Under the pieces are notes generated by a model. The model saw only the letters and a list, made by a program, of their open reading frames with translations, did not search any database and was not told where the DNA came from. Made by a program: the position numbers and the translations under genes. Of a stretch of DNA of 64,000 bases, positions 27,490 to 38,200 are shown piece by piece. Source of the stretch: Torymus aiolomorphi. Its lineage: Eukaryota > Arthropoda > Insecta > Hymenoptera > Torymidae. Location: NCBI GenBank assembly GCA_036365515.1, contig CM070873.1, positions 69,065,529 to 69,129,528 on the forward strand, written 5' to 3'. Numbering within the stretch: the stretch's first letter is position 1; every line of letters begins with the position of its first letter.

Positions 27490-27555
27490 GGCGTGACTCG
27501 GCAGGGAATCGAATCTCGGACCTTTCAAGTTGTGCATACTATGCATACGTACCAT
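27490..27555 (-). repeat. tRNA-like module
   Basis: On the minus strand the B-box-like GAGATTCGATTCCC follows a GGTCC stem-like part, with an A-box-like GGTACGTATGC upstream. It is the third tRNA-like module within 20 kb. It lies in AT-rich DNA just downstream of the SART3-like fragment. No acceptor stem is visible, so a tRNA-derived repeat is more likely than a gene. Confidence 0.4.
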
Positions 27556-27680
27556 CATCTATTATACATAATTTAAAAATTAAATCATATCTGTTATTTT
27601 ATTCATATTGCATACATCATTTAAAAATTAATACGTTTTAATCTTCACAAATGAATAACAAGAAATATTAATTAACTTAC

Positions 27681-28107
27681 AGAGGTAATCTTGAACAGCT
27701 TACTGACAAAGTTCCATAAGAGCAATCTTCTGCTCTGGTGTTACAACAATCTTCATTTCATATCGCAACCAAGACAACCATAATTCTGGTGTCAGTGGAT
27801 ACTTGGAACTCATATTCTCCCTGGCAATCCTTTCCAACTCTGCCATCGAATGCAGTTTCTCTATAAGCATTTTGTGAGCCTCGTAGTTATAGTTATTTTG
27901 GGCTAGGGTAGACTCAATAGCTTGAACCTCAGCCTCGTTCTTCATGCTGTCCTGAACCTCGTCGTCATCATCGTTATCCTCATCGCTGTCCTCATCCTCA
28001 ATAATCACCTTGTCGATTTTCTCGTCGTCAAATTTCTAGAGCTCGTCATCCGACGGTCGGCAAGCAACTTTCATTCTCTTCTTCGTCGGCGGAAATACTC
28101 ACTCCAT
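27681..28107 (-). pseudogene. SART3-like first coding exon, broken
   Basis: The translated fragment resembles the amino-terminal part of SART3 (U4/U6 snRNP recycling factor). An acidic run of D and E residues is followed by the start of the HAT-repeat region, with NYNYEAHKMLIEKL and YPLTPELWLSWLRYE as the clearest matches. Read from an ATG at 28107, the frame is interrupted by TGA two codons later, by TAG before the KFDDEKID segment, and by TAA after ELCQ, yet reads coherently on either side of each stop. It ends at an intact donor (CTCT then GTAAGT, boundary 27681/27680), so it is a copied genomic exon and not a processed cDNA. The rest of the roughly 900-residue family length is absent. It lies between inverted repeats. 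I infer a captured or duplicated fragment; the homology is clear, but the exact parent gene cannot be checked here. Confidence 0.8.
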
Positions 28108-28336
28108 TTCTTCGTCCGTTACGACAATTAAAATTAGTGAGAACGATTTACTGAGACTTTGGTACAAAGCCGCCCTTTAAAAACAACTAACTATATTCTC
28201 TGCACTAGGTAATGCTGCTTTGGAGATGGGTTTTCTACTTTGCAGTCGTGCAATAGAGATCCTCATTGGCTCGATTCCTTTACGACGACAAACGAGCGGC
28301 AGCGCATGCGCTTGGGCATACGCGTACCTACACAAC
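28108..28336 (-). promoter_or_regulatory. Probable copied promoter and 5' leader of the SART3-like fragment
   Basis: Upstream of the broken ATG the sequence is mixed in composition, unlike the AT-rich arms around it. On the minus strand it contains a CCAAT pentamer (near 28268) and a GGGCGG box (near 28172). It probably came along with the exon. Activity is unknown. Confidence 0.35.
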
Positions 28337-28505
28337 ACACACGGGGCCCTTTCTACATATGTGTGTTCTGTCTGTTCTAGTGTTCTAGACAACTTCTCTC
28401 TATGTCTGTCTCTGTATTACATAAACGGAACAGATCCTATCTGTCTTTGTCGGGAACACACGGAACACACAGAACACACATACTTATGTAGAAAGGCCCC
28501 GGACA
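28337..28505. repeat. Imperfect inverted repeat, hairpin of about 165 bp
   Basis: A left arm containing GGGGCCCTTTCTACATATG pairs with a right arm ending CATACTTATGTAGAAAGGCCC. Both arms also contain GTGTTCTGT or ACAGAACAC repeats. It may be a small MITE that inserted upstream of the SART3-like gene before or after capture. No clear target duplication. Confidence 0.6.
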
Positions 28506-28576
28506 CGAGCTGACGGACAAGGCCGCAAAGCCAAAAGTGTCGCCGCAATTGAGTCTCTGAGTCAATGCTATAAGTA

Positions 28577-29160
28577 TTAGAAAATATTAATATTTTAATT
28601 CTCTTTCAAATGCTACCCATCACATTCAGATACATAGAGCCATCCTCAATATATTTAAAAAAATTGGGAAAATTTTATGGAAAATATTAACTTGAAATTT
28701 TTTTAAATATCTTTGAAATTTAAGGACCAATCATTTTGCCCGAATAACTCGACCGAAAACTATCCAAAATCCACCTCTACGAGGAATTTTGAAGCGCTTA
28801 AGTCAATTTTTACTCCCGCAATAGTTGGACATACCAAACTCATTTTTTTCATTTTTCAATGTTTACGTTTTTATTAATAACAAAAGAACCGTAATAGCTA
28901 GACAAATAATTTTTTTTAGAAAATATAGGTCTTGAAATTCTCTTTCGAATGCCGCCCACCCGATTCAAATACATAAAGCCGTTCTCGAGAAATTACGATT
29001 TAAAAAAAAGTGAAAAAAATTTTAACCTCAAATATCTCCGAAATTTATGGATCAATCCTTTTGCCCAAAGAACTCAATCGATTATGATACAAAATGTACC
29101 ACCAAAAAAAAATTTCAAACTGATTAAGCCAATTTTACTCTAGTTATTGAACGACAAAAA
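28577..29160. repeat. Two diverged units of a roughly 330-bp repeat family
   Basis: Units beginning near 28597 and 28937 share ATTCTCTTTCNAATGC, then CATTCAGATACAT-type and CTCGAGAAATTACGATTTAAA segments, then CAAATATCTCCGAAATTTATGG and a TTTTGCCC segment. Related units lie at 32260-33020, and an inverted one forms the 26935-27390 arm. No coding sequence. Origin unknown. Confidence 0.65.
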
Positions 29161-29618
29161 AAAAACACTTTTTTTTATAAATTATTTTTTTTCTCCAAAA
29201 ATAATGAATAAAAAAACCTAAAAATTTAGTAAGTTATAGTACTCAGTATTCTTTATAACCAAAAAAATATTCATGTTAATATCTTTTTTTAATTTTGAAA
29301 TATAACCTATTTACTAAAAATGACGTTTTCATGAATAACTTATGACGAAATATAGCTAACGGCTTTTTTTTTTTTTTTAAATTGTAGAAAATTTTATTCT
29401 GCATACAGAGAATTTATCGTATATAAATAATATTTGTTCTAAATATAAAAAAAATTGAAAATAAAAATTTTGAAAATTTAAAAATGGCGATAAAAAACAA
29501 AAAAATCGATTTTAACAAAAATAAAATATTGACCCCAATTGTTGAAGCAAAATCTGAAAAAATGATCACTCTCTCGTTAAAATCGGTTGAGTAGATCATG
29601 AGCTATCAGAGTATACGG

Positions 29619-29632
<14 letters not shown>

Positions 29633-29658
<26 letters not shown>
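29633..29658. repeat. (AC)n microsatellite
   Basis: An AC run of 26 bases at the outer end of the right inverted arm, bracketed by ATACGGACAT on both sides. Confidence 0.9.
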
Positions 29659-29660
<2 letters not shown>

Positions 29661-29744
29661 CCATACGGACATTTTCTAAAAATGGTGTATTTAGATTCCA
29701 AATTTTCTATACAACATTCCTAAGACATTATCTTACAAACTTTT

Positions 29745-29945
29745 TTTTTTACTATCACAAAGCTTCCTCTAGGAGGAAGCAAAACTAGAATTATGTCATA
29801 AATTGGTGTAATAATTTAAAATTTTGGCATTAAAAATTAATTAAAGGAATCAGTAAATTAAGTTTGAGAAAGCTACGTGCCAATGAATTGGCAGCTGTTC
29901 TTTTACTATCACAAAGATTCCTCTAGGAGGAATCAAAATGAAAAA
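29745..29945. repeat. Pair of TTCCTCTAGGAGGAA hairpins with dispersed copies nearby
   Basis: The segment ACTATCACAAAG followed by a TTCCTCTAGGAGGAA hairpin occurs twice (29751 and 29907). The first hairpin is followed by CAAAACTAG. Between them (about 29800-29900) is a segment that returns at 37785-37885, including GGTGTAATAATTTAAAATTTTGG and a GTGCCAATGAAT hairpin. An inverted partial copy of the latter lies near 31207-31245. These look like terminal parts of one non-autonomous element family. CTAG after the first hairpin recalls Helitron 3' ends, but the following base is A, not T. Confidence 0.5.
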
Positions 29946-29989
29946 CGGCTATTGTCACAGTTAATGGTTGGTAAAGATAAATGACGTAA

Positions 29990-30050
29990 AGCAATACAAT
30001 TATAGATAAATGTAACTACAAGTATAATTATAGATAAATGTAACTACAAC
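29990..30050. repeat. Two-copy 28-bp tandem repeat
   Basis: Two adjacent units contain AATTATAGATAAATGTAACT with almost no change. Confidence 0.85.
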
Positions 30051-31200
30051 AACATTCATTTACTATTCTGATGGAACGATACATTCCTTAGTCCAGTACT
30101 AATTACAAGTCACAGTCTAATGATATTTAAAAGCGACTACAATAACTTTTCTGAAGGACAACCTTATTAAAAATTTTCATTCGCTGATATTGCGCATTTT
30201 TCTTACATTCCGGTTGTACAGTGCCATTCGTAATGCCATTTATGGGTATGTGCGGCAAAAACACCATATAAAGAGAAGAGTTCGTATTCTATTGGTAAAT
30301 TTTGGTTATAGGAAAACTCGGTACAAGACACGTCCAGCTCTTTCTAATAAGAGCATGCGTGACCAGTGGATCTGCGGTAAACTATTCCCTTTCCATCGCC
30401 ATCGTGGCGATGACGGACTCTAAAAATGTAAGTATACTTTGGTTTTATTTGGGTAGGAATATTGGTGCTTCCTCAGGCTCGAATTTATAGTCAGTACTCA
30501 GTGCTCAGTGCTCAAACTTTCAATGTATATAGATATACAACAACATTGCCGCCAGATTGACTTCTTCCTCCGAGGTGTCATATCCTCCCGTTCTATTTCG
30601 TTCCTGGTACTTCCTCTTTAACGGAAGCCTCCATTTTTATAGTCGTTAATTAGTACTTCCCAATGGTATTCATGATTGATCCTGAATGGAAGGCATTTCT
30701 TCATACTTCGTCCCATCATCAGCATTTCGCGTGTTCCGATGAGACGATGCGGCATTCCCAGCGGCTCATCTATAGTGCTGAAAATATTTTTTTCGGGACA
30801 ATTACGGGCGACGACGCTTCACGTACTGATATGTGGCATAGATTGCCCTATAGGAGATTACTTCGAGTGCGTATGTCGATCTGTAGAGCGTATTGCTTCA
30901 GAGGGCATCTACCTATAACACTACGCATCTGAAGGAAAATCGCCAAAGGGCATTTTTCTCTCCAAAAATGACGGAGAATATATGAAAAGTTTTCAAATCT
31001 CTATAGCGTTTCTCAACTAAAAAGTTAATGAAAAAAAGCAACTAGAAAATTGTCATCTTTATTAGTTCACAAGCCGAGTTATCACCTTTCTTAGTTCGCA
31101 TCCGAGTTATCGTTTTCCTCCCAGTCGATGATGTGCCGTATCATTTTTTATGCTACTGATTCTATGCGTTATTAAAGGGTTCAAAACATTTTACGTAAAC
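30051..31200. other. Unrecognised unique stretch of balanced composition
   Basis: The part at 30190-30960 is less AT-rich than its surroundings and is free of repeats. It contains plus-strand open frames of 60-90 codons (30190-30423, 30663-30932) that match nothing I know and overlap in different frames. It may be the decayed interior of a transposon or a small unique island. I do not call a gene. Confidence 0.35.
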
Positions 31201-32219
31201 TTAAATAATTAAAAAAAACCGCTGCCAATACATTGGCACTTAGCTTCCTCAAAATAATGTATTTATTCATTTTTTTTAAATTTTTTATAACAATAATTAA
31301 TTGTATCATACCCAATTTTCTTTATGAATATTCGTAATAAATTAATATATATTTTTCGAAAATTCATTCTTGTTACTCTTTTTCTCGTGCGACAACCCGA
31401 TATTTTTATAAATCAATTTTTTCAAAATATTGTCACATGTTCAATTAGTTTTATTTTAAACCTCAAATATCTTTCGTCGTAATAGTTCGATTTTATTGGG
31501 CAACGAATTCAGTTTGAAGATATAAAAAAAATATATCTCTCCCAAATTTTAGGACTATTGGTTGATTTTCTTAATATTGTTATCGCGTGACAACAAAACT
31601 CTTACTTTTTTATAAAACATTGTTTTTTTTAAAAACAAATAAAGATAATCTTTTGAAATTTCAACCAAATATATTCTTCAATAAGTATAATAAGTGGTTA
31701 AAACTTGAAGTCGATAAATCAATTATTATTTGAAAAATTTATTAAATAATTTTGAACACATTTTCGTTAATAATAATATATCACGTTTCCGAATCATCTA
31801 ATGATTTTCACAAAAAAAAGTAACAGAATTATTTTTTATGGTGCACCTTCAACTTTGGGTAATATTTTAAATCCATAATATTTTGAAAACTTAAAAATAA
31901 ATTCGAACAAATTACCAAACTCTGTATTACATATATTCGTTTATTACACATATGAATGTTTATTATAAAGTCACCAATCAAGTCAATCAGTCAAGAGACT
32001 TTCCAAAAAGGTTACAACAAAAATACTGGTATATTCTGCAAGTAAAATGCAAACTTTTTCCCAATCAATGTTCTATACAAAAAATTTCGATATTTTGAGT
32101 AAAAAATAAAGATAATCTTTTGAAATTTCAACCAAATATATTCTTCAACGAGTATAATAAATGGTTAAAACTTGATCGCGCTGTAAATTACCCTCAATAA
32201 AAAACAAAAGCAAGTGAAC
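31201..32219. repeat. AT-rich repeat DNA with a 75-bp direct repeat
   Basis: A segment starting AATAAAGATAATCTTTTGAA occurs at about 31638-31710 and again at about 32106-32176 with few changes. The rest is AT-rich, without open frames or other structure that I can see. Confidence 0.55.
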
Positions 32220-32257
32220 AACACGCACGCATAGCACGTGTTATTTCCATTTTCTAG
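32220..32257 (+). mobile_element. Helitron 3'-end-like terminus
   Basis: A hairpin (AACACG pairing with CGTGTT) is followed about ten bases later by CTAG and then T. This is the expected arrangement of a Helitron 3' terminus. No 5' end or Rep/helicase sequence is identified. Confidence 0.4.
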
Positions 32258-33060
32258 TATAGATATATACAAAAAATTACGATTTGAAAGGAAGGCTAAA
32301 TCAGTTTTAACCTCGAATATCTCTGAAATTCATAAACGAATTCTTTTACTCTAAAAACGCATATAATAAATGATATACACTCTACATCTCCGCCAAATTT
32401 AAAAAAAATTAAAACAAGTTTTCTCTAGTTATCAGGCGACAAATAAAATAACTTTGTAAAATAGGAAAATTTTGAATATCAAAAAGTAATCCTACGATCT
32501 TGATGAAAATTCACATACATAATATCTATATCACATACAAAATTGTCTAGAAATCTGTAGCTGATTCATAGAACCGTTCTCGAGAAATTACGATTTAAAA
32601 AAAGTTTAAAAAATTTTAACCTCAAATATCTCTGAAATTTATGGACCAATTATTTTGCCCAAAGAACTCGACCAAGAGCTATCCAAAATCTACCTCCATA
32701 AGGAATTTTGAAGAAATTACGACAATTTTCCCTCCGGAATCGTTGGACATACAAAACTCATTTTAATAACCAAAGAACCGTGATAGCTAGAAACTTTTTT
32801 TTAGAAAATATAGGTATTTTAATTCTCTTTTAAATGCTACCTATCCCATTCTGATACATACAGCCGTTCTCGAGAAATTACGATTCGAAAAAGAGGTTAC
32901 AAAAATTCAACCTCAAAAATCTCTGAAATTTATGAACCAATCATCTATCCCAAAGAAAGGTGCAGGTGGCAACCAAAAATCTACCTCTACAAGGAATTTT
33001 GAAACGATTAAAAAAATGATCAGAATTTATTTAATTAAATAAAAACCGTACTGTCGGTAA
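32258..33060. repeat. Further units of the GAGAAATTACGA repeat family
   Basis: At least three diverged units (near 32275, 32580 and 32870) share the CTCGAGAAATTACGAT, AACCTCAAATATCTCTGAAATT and AAAATCTACCTC segments with the units at 28577-29160. The arrangement is tandem with a period near 290 bp, which suggests a degenerate array. Confidence 0.6.
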
Positions 33061-33278
33061 GTAGGAATCTGCAATTGACCTACTTTTCAAACGAGCATAG
33101 CTAATGAAAATGCTAATAGAATCACTCAAAAAATTTTCTGAATATAGTGTTTACACGTACGGAGCGCTTGACAACCGTCTTTTTCCAAATAAAAGTTTGA
33201 ATGTTGATTTAAAAAATATTGAAATTAGGATTTCATATCACCTTAATATTCATAGACGTTACGATACCGGTCGGCAGT
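33061..33278. other. AT-rich stretch, no gene recognised
   Basis: A 78-codon frame (33104-33340) runs into the next repeat. I do not recognise it. Confidence 0.4.
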
Positions 33279-33692
33279 ATATTGTTAATAACGTAGATAT
33301 ATTTTTCAACAAAACAAAAAAATATTTCAATAATATATAAAGTATTCGACGTTAAAAACAAAAGATATATTTTAAATAATAAATCGACGCTGTAATAACT
33401 TCATAATTTCATCATCGGCTACTACAAAAATATGTTTTCGTACCACTTGTATGCTTAGAAAGGAACGTTTCCTTCCTAAAAAATGTATAACGACGGTGTA
33501 TTATTAACACCATAGGTATATCTTTCAACAAAAACAGTTGTTCAATAACAGGATATTCAACGTTAAAAACAAAATATATTTTGAATAATAAGTCGAATAG
33601 TGTAACAATAACCGACGTATTTTTCTTGTAATAATTCCATCGTAGGCTACTACAAAAATGTTTTCGTACTCCGTGCATGCTTACGAAGGAAC
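33279..33692. repeat. Two-unit tandem repeat, period about 220 bp
   Basis: The first unit (about 33279-33467) and second (about 33499-33692) share TTCAACAAAA, CGACGTTAAAAACAAAA or CAACGTTAAAAACAAAA, GGCTACTACAAAAAT, TGTTTTCGTAC and AAGGAAC in the same order, with considerable divergence. Confidence 0.65.
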
Positions 33693-34252
33693 GGTTGTGC
33701 ACTCGGGTTAAAATAATGCTTTTCATTTTTTACATACATCTCTACATCAGTGCCTTCCTAAAACATTTATAATAATAATTGATTAATACAACTTTATTTT
33801 GTCAGTAATTTACAGAGGCCACACACCTCACGGAATATTTCCATACAATTGCGTAGAATCTTATGTATGTATACGAGCAAGGGCGATCATTTGCTAAGTT
33901 TATTTTCGTTATAATCACTATTGAAATCACTAAAAATCAGTAAAAACTTCACTTATATACATAAGTGAGAATCTTGTGAAGATGGCTCCGTTGCGCTGGG
34001 CCGTATCTATAAGGGGCCCCGGGAAAAAATGACCAGTAAATTTTTATTTATTGTAGTACAATATCATGCACTATATATATGGATCTACTATATGTTTTTA
34101 TGATACATAAAAATAACCACAATGCATGCGATATATATGCGTGTAAAAAGCATGATTTTCGGTTTTTATGAAATTAAATATAAATTTTGCTGGTGACTTG
34201 ATATTTTCTTTACCGAAAAAGATTTTGTAACTCAAATCTCTAGGTGGTTTTA
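33693..34252. other. AT-rich stretch, no feature recognised
   Basis: A short GC-rich patch (33980-34025) with GGGGCCCCGGG stands out in AT-rich DNA. Nothing else is supported. Confidence 0.4.
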
Positions 34253-34987
34253 CACTGAAAAAAATTTTAGGCTGTAGAAAGCATAGTTTTGATTTGCTGT
34301 ACTAGCACTATACTGATCATTTACCCTTACAGACGTCTGAAGCAGTCTATTTATTTGTATAATGTAACGGCACTATTGGTCAGATGCGCAAAATGTATTT
34401 GTACAGCTCTGATAACGGTAGGGGAGAGTGGGGCACAACGGGATAGGCGGGTTGAACGGGTACTCGTTTCATAAATAAAAAAAATGCTTTTAATTGTAAA
34501 TTTTTGTACCATTTCAAACAAAAAACAACAAATAATTTTTCGCAAAGAAAAAGAATTATTTTGGAAAAATTATGTAATTGTAAATATCCTGAAGAAATTT
34601 CGAGGTATGAGAGTACGATTTCTAAAGGTGCTCAAAATGCGGAATACATACAAAATACTTTCTCTTACGTCATTCTCGTTGGTATAATATTCTATAGTTC
34701 TTCTACTTTAAAATTATAGTTAGATTATTTTTAATACAGCCTTTCATGTATTCAAAATCATCGATTAAAAAAAAATCTGCTCGGTGGGGCATGATAGGTT
34801 TTCAGAGGTGAGACATCATGGGCTGCAATAACAGACTATCCGTGCCGATTTAACCTTAAACTACACTCGCCAACAACATACTACTGTTACTAAAGTTAAA
34901 GAGTTTGTATATGAATGAACGTATACGGAGTTTATATTGTTAGGGTTTATCGTCGAGAAAAAATAATAAATTGTATTGACTCTGAAA

Positions 34988-35640
34988 GTCTTTGCTCCAA
35001 CCCACTCGAAAGTAAAATTGAAGCAAAAGGGATTTGAACGCTACGCGCGTTCGAGTAAAATAGGCAAGCAATACGCAAGGTATATGCAATAGGCAAACTA
35101 ATAATACGAGAGCCTCACTATCAGCTAAGCTTAAAATAGCAATTTAGACTCCAAGAATCTATGCTTCCAACTTTTCTCGCAAAGAATAGGTTGAAAGCAG
35201 AAAAAGTAAGAATTCGTATTATTCGCAAATAAGACGAAGTAGTTATAGGCAAGCAAATATAGTGGAAACATAAAGTGTAGGCATTTAATGCAGGCTAACG
35301 TGTAATAATGTATGTTCGCGTAAAGTAAGCGAATGGAAACAGTAACTAATACGAGAGCTTCTCGTATTATAAGTAAAGCAGTAACGTATGTAAGGCAAAA
35401 GTTGTATGTAATAATGGGTCGGTTGACTCCTAGAGTCAATGTATCCAACTTTTCTCGCAAAGAATAAGTTCGGTACAAAAGATAGACACTTGGAATTAAG
35501 ATTTCAAAAGTCTTTGCAGTCAACTCTCCTCGAAAGGCGAAGTTGAACTGTAGATAGAAGATGAACGCAATGCGTTCGAGCAAGTAGGCAAGGGGTAACG
35601 GCAAATAATACGAGAGCTTCTCGTATTATTAACAAAGTAA
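34988..35640. repeat. Degenerate direct repeats with AATACGAG hairpins
   Basis: Hairpins of AATACGAG, a five-base loop and CTCGTATT occur at about 35348-35370 and 35604-35632, with a half copy at 35101. Other segments recur in the same order: CCAACTTTTCTCGCAAAGAATA at about 35167 and 35447, and AAGTCTTTGC at about 34989 and 35509. The block is a diverged tandem of larger units inside the nested element. Confidence 0.6.
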
Positions 35641-36108
35641 GCAAAGCAAGTAAAAGTAGTAAGTAGAGGAGACTGTATGTTTTAATATCTCCCCCAAGTG
35701 CAAGTCGCGTGCCTATACTTATACACTCGGGGTGATGTTTTTCATTGCGGGTAGCGATTTGGCGCTTGCCATCTAGCGGACACTTGCGGCACTATACAAT
35801 CCCGAACAGAGTTACACCGTGAATTTCGTTTCGAGAAAAATTGCTTTATGTTCTAAACTGTAATACTCGTTTTTAGTGCGTTAAATATAATTATTCTAAT
35901 TTTATCACGAAGCACCTACACTGTCAGAAAACTTCCATATATATAGGTATACTATGTGTATATTTGGAAACGCAAAATGTAAACACAATATAACTATATT
36001 CATGGAAGTTTTCTAATAGTGTACAAATGACATAAAAAGACTGATGAAAAAGTGAAAATGTTAATGTTCGATTGAATAAAATGAAAAAGAGGTATGATTA
36101 TTACTCTT

Positions 36109-36285
36109 GTACACCCAGTGGACAGTAATTCGCGTGGAACGTGCCTCCTCAGTTTTAAAATGCTGGAATCCCATTGGATAATTCCAATGTAAGGTTAATG
36201 GTTACACCCGAATTGGCTAATGGGATTGTAGGATTTTGAAACTGAGGGGGCACGTTCCACGCGAATCAATGTCCACTAGGTGTAC
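36109..36285. mobile_element. MITE with 50-bp inverted ends
   Basis: This 177-bp element starts GTACACCCAGTGGAC and ends GTCCACTAGGTGTAC. The inverted match continues through ATTCGCGTGGAACGTGCC and CTCAGTTT with few mismatches. It lies within the nested element at 34428-36570. It is non-coding. Confidence 0.8.
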
Positions 36286-36934
36286 CTATTACGCCTTATC
36301 CTCAACTCATCACGCCCCACCCTCAACGTATCATGCCCCACCTTGAAACCCAATCCGCCCCACTAGTAGGGTGTCATGGGTTTTTTAACTCAGTCTCATT
36401 TTACTTTCTGGTTTAAATAATATGAAAACTATCAACTTTTATAGATGAATGTTATGTTCTTGAAAAGTTCTTTTAGACAATTATCTCATTCATAAGTGCT
36501 CATACTTATCGCATAATTAAATGTGATTGACTAATGTCAAGGGGTCCCATCATGCCCCACCCTCCCCTACGATTTAGTTGACAACGCTACAATGCGAAGC
36601 CAACGTTTATGTTATAACCTCAAAAATTCACAAAATTCGCCGATCAACCACGTGTTCGCAATCCGCTTTTGCGTATTTCATCTGTAATTCAGTGTATTTA
36701 TCAATCGAGATTATTTTAATGAAAAATATGTACGTATGTCGAATCATAACCTATTTAATGCTTCGACAAAAGAACTCTATACATTAGTGCTTTCAGTGTA
36801 TCTTGTACGGCTCTCACAGCTGTACCGATACAATTACTGTACCTAAAAAATTCAGCGAAAAGAAAATCAGCCAAAAAGTATCGTTGTCAGAGCCGTACTT
36901 TCAGTTCTCACAACGTAAAATTTTTTTCAGTGTA

Positions 36935-38200
36935 TAAAAAAATTATCGATTTTCATGAAATGACGAGGAAAAATGATTTTCTCTCTATAAGAACCTACGT
37001 TAAAAATTGAATTTTCACAATTTTTTTTTCTCGGCGGTTCACCTGGTGACCCTACTTGAGAAAAATACCAATAAAAAAGTTAAAATTCGTACTTTCAGTA
37101 GGTATTTTTCTTTTTTCTTATTTATCGACTTCGCTACTTTGCCGGAGCCACCTTAACTTATGGAAAATGTGAACATTTCACTAATTTGGATGTAAAAGAT
37201 TATTTATTTGTAGAACAAGTGAAAATTTAACTTATTAATAAGTAACAAAAGTGTTAACTTGTACAATAAGCGAAATTTTTCGCGTAATTGAATTTAGAGA
37301 GTAAGGAAGTTTTCTGGAAAATTTCAGCTCTCTGTATCGTTAAAAAGTTGTAGCATCTTTTGTAAGCGTATCGAGTCGCGCGCGCGCCGTGCGAGTGCCG
37401 CGGCGCGCGGCGTTCAACAACATTTTTGTAACGGAAGGTTTATATACGAATTTTACGATGGAAAAAACCTTTCTAACTTTGGTTTTTTCTAACGCTTTTA
37501 AATACCGGGCTATTTTAGATATTCAAATTTATTTGTCAAAATAATTTAAAATTTTTTTATTTAATAATTATGAAATGCGATTAAAAAACACATTTTACAA
37601 AATACAATGTTTAATGTCATCGCAGAGAATTAAATTAAATCGATTTCTTTATAGAAGAGTACATTTCAATTCTCTATATGCCTGTACTTTAAAAAATGAG
37701 TTCTGGTCAAAATTCAAATTCAGCTCGTTAAACAATACTTCTCCGGCGAAATCGCGTTATGACCCATTTTCGTTTCCAGGCCCTCAATTGGTGTAATAAT
37801 TTAAAATTTTGGTATTAAAAATTATTAAAGGAATCAGTAAATTAAAGTAGAGGGCGCCACGTGCCAATGAATCAGCAGCGGTTTTTAAATATGTTATTCT
37901 TTGATAATATTTGAAATAACATATTTGAAAACTTGAACAAAGTTAAAATCGAGTTTTAAATTAATTATTTAACAGTACCTAGTGCGTTAAAATAATGATA
38001 AGGACATTGTATCGGGTGAATTACACAGAAAAGAAATTTCAAAACAATTGCCCTTCGGTTAAAAACAGGTTGCGCGGATAATTAAAGAGTTTTATACTTA
38101 CGTAACAATGAATAAAAAAAAAGGAGCGGGGAAAATGCACACAATACTCGTGGCCAAAAATCCGTGACGGTCACGCTTGACAAGTTATTACGCCTCGTCG
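36935..38200. other. AT-rich repeat-derived DNA, no gene recognised
   Basis: The stretch contains a copy (37785-37885) of the repeat seen at 29795-29900 and a small CpG-rich patch (37375-37415). A 73-codon frame (37575-37796) has no recognisable homology. Confidence 0.45.

Larger units (their letters stand above)
26935..29608. mobile_element. Inverted-repeat structure enclosing a SART3-like fragment
   Basis: The left arm (about 26935-27390) is a diverged inverted copy of the right arm (about 28960-29608). The outer parts share GATCTACTCAA and CGATTTTAAC-type segments in opposite orientation. The inner parts share AAGCCAATTTTACTC and GAGAAATTAC segments. Between them lies host-like DNA with a promoter-like region and the first coding exon of a SART3-like gene. 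This layout suits capture of a gene fragment by a TIR-type element. The arms also belong to a repeat family scattered at 28577-29160 and 32260-33020, so two neighbouring insertions are an alternative. No target duplication is evident. Confidence 0.5.
34428..36570. mobile_element. Nested element with GTAGGGGAG termini and GGGGCA subterminal repeats
   Basis: The left end reads GTAGGGGAGAGTGGGGCA and the right end TGCCCCACCCTCCCCTAC. Further GGGGCA or TGCCCC motifs lie at both sides (near 34795 and at 36312-36362), as expected for transposase binding repeats. The interior contains 250-bp-scale repeats with hairpins (34988-35640). No protein is encoded in recognisable form. I cannot assign a superfamily and do not see a sure target duplication. 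Confidence 0.65.
34253..36932. mobile_element. TA-flanked TIR element carrying nested elements
   Basis: The outer ends are CACTGAAAAAAATTTTA and its exact complement, with TA on both sides (34251-34252 and 36933-36934). The total length is 2,680 bp. Inside lies a second TIR element (34428-36570), and within that a MITE (36109-36285). The outer ends resemble the CACTGAG family at 5461, 7776 and 25599 in their first bases. No transposase is seen. I read this as a non-autonomous element that later received insertions. Confidence 0.65.

Noticed and set aside
30190..30932. Possible exons in balanced-composition DNA
   Set aside because: Overlapping short frames in different phases, no recognised product, and a position in a transposon-dense block make a coding call unsafe.
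35131..35604. 157-codon minus-strand frame inside the nested transposon
   Set aside because: It runs through degenerate hairpin repeats, and I see no transposase motif. A decayed transposon protein cannot be fully excluded.
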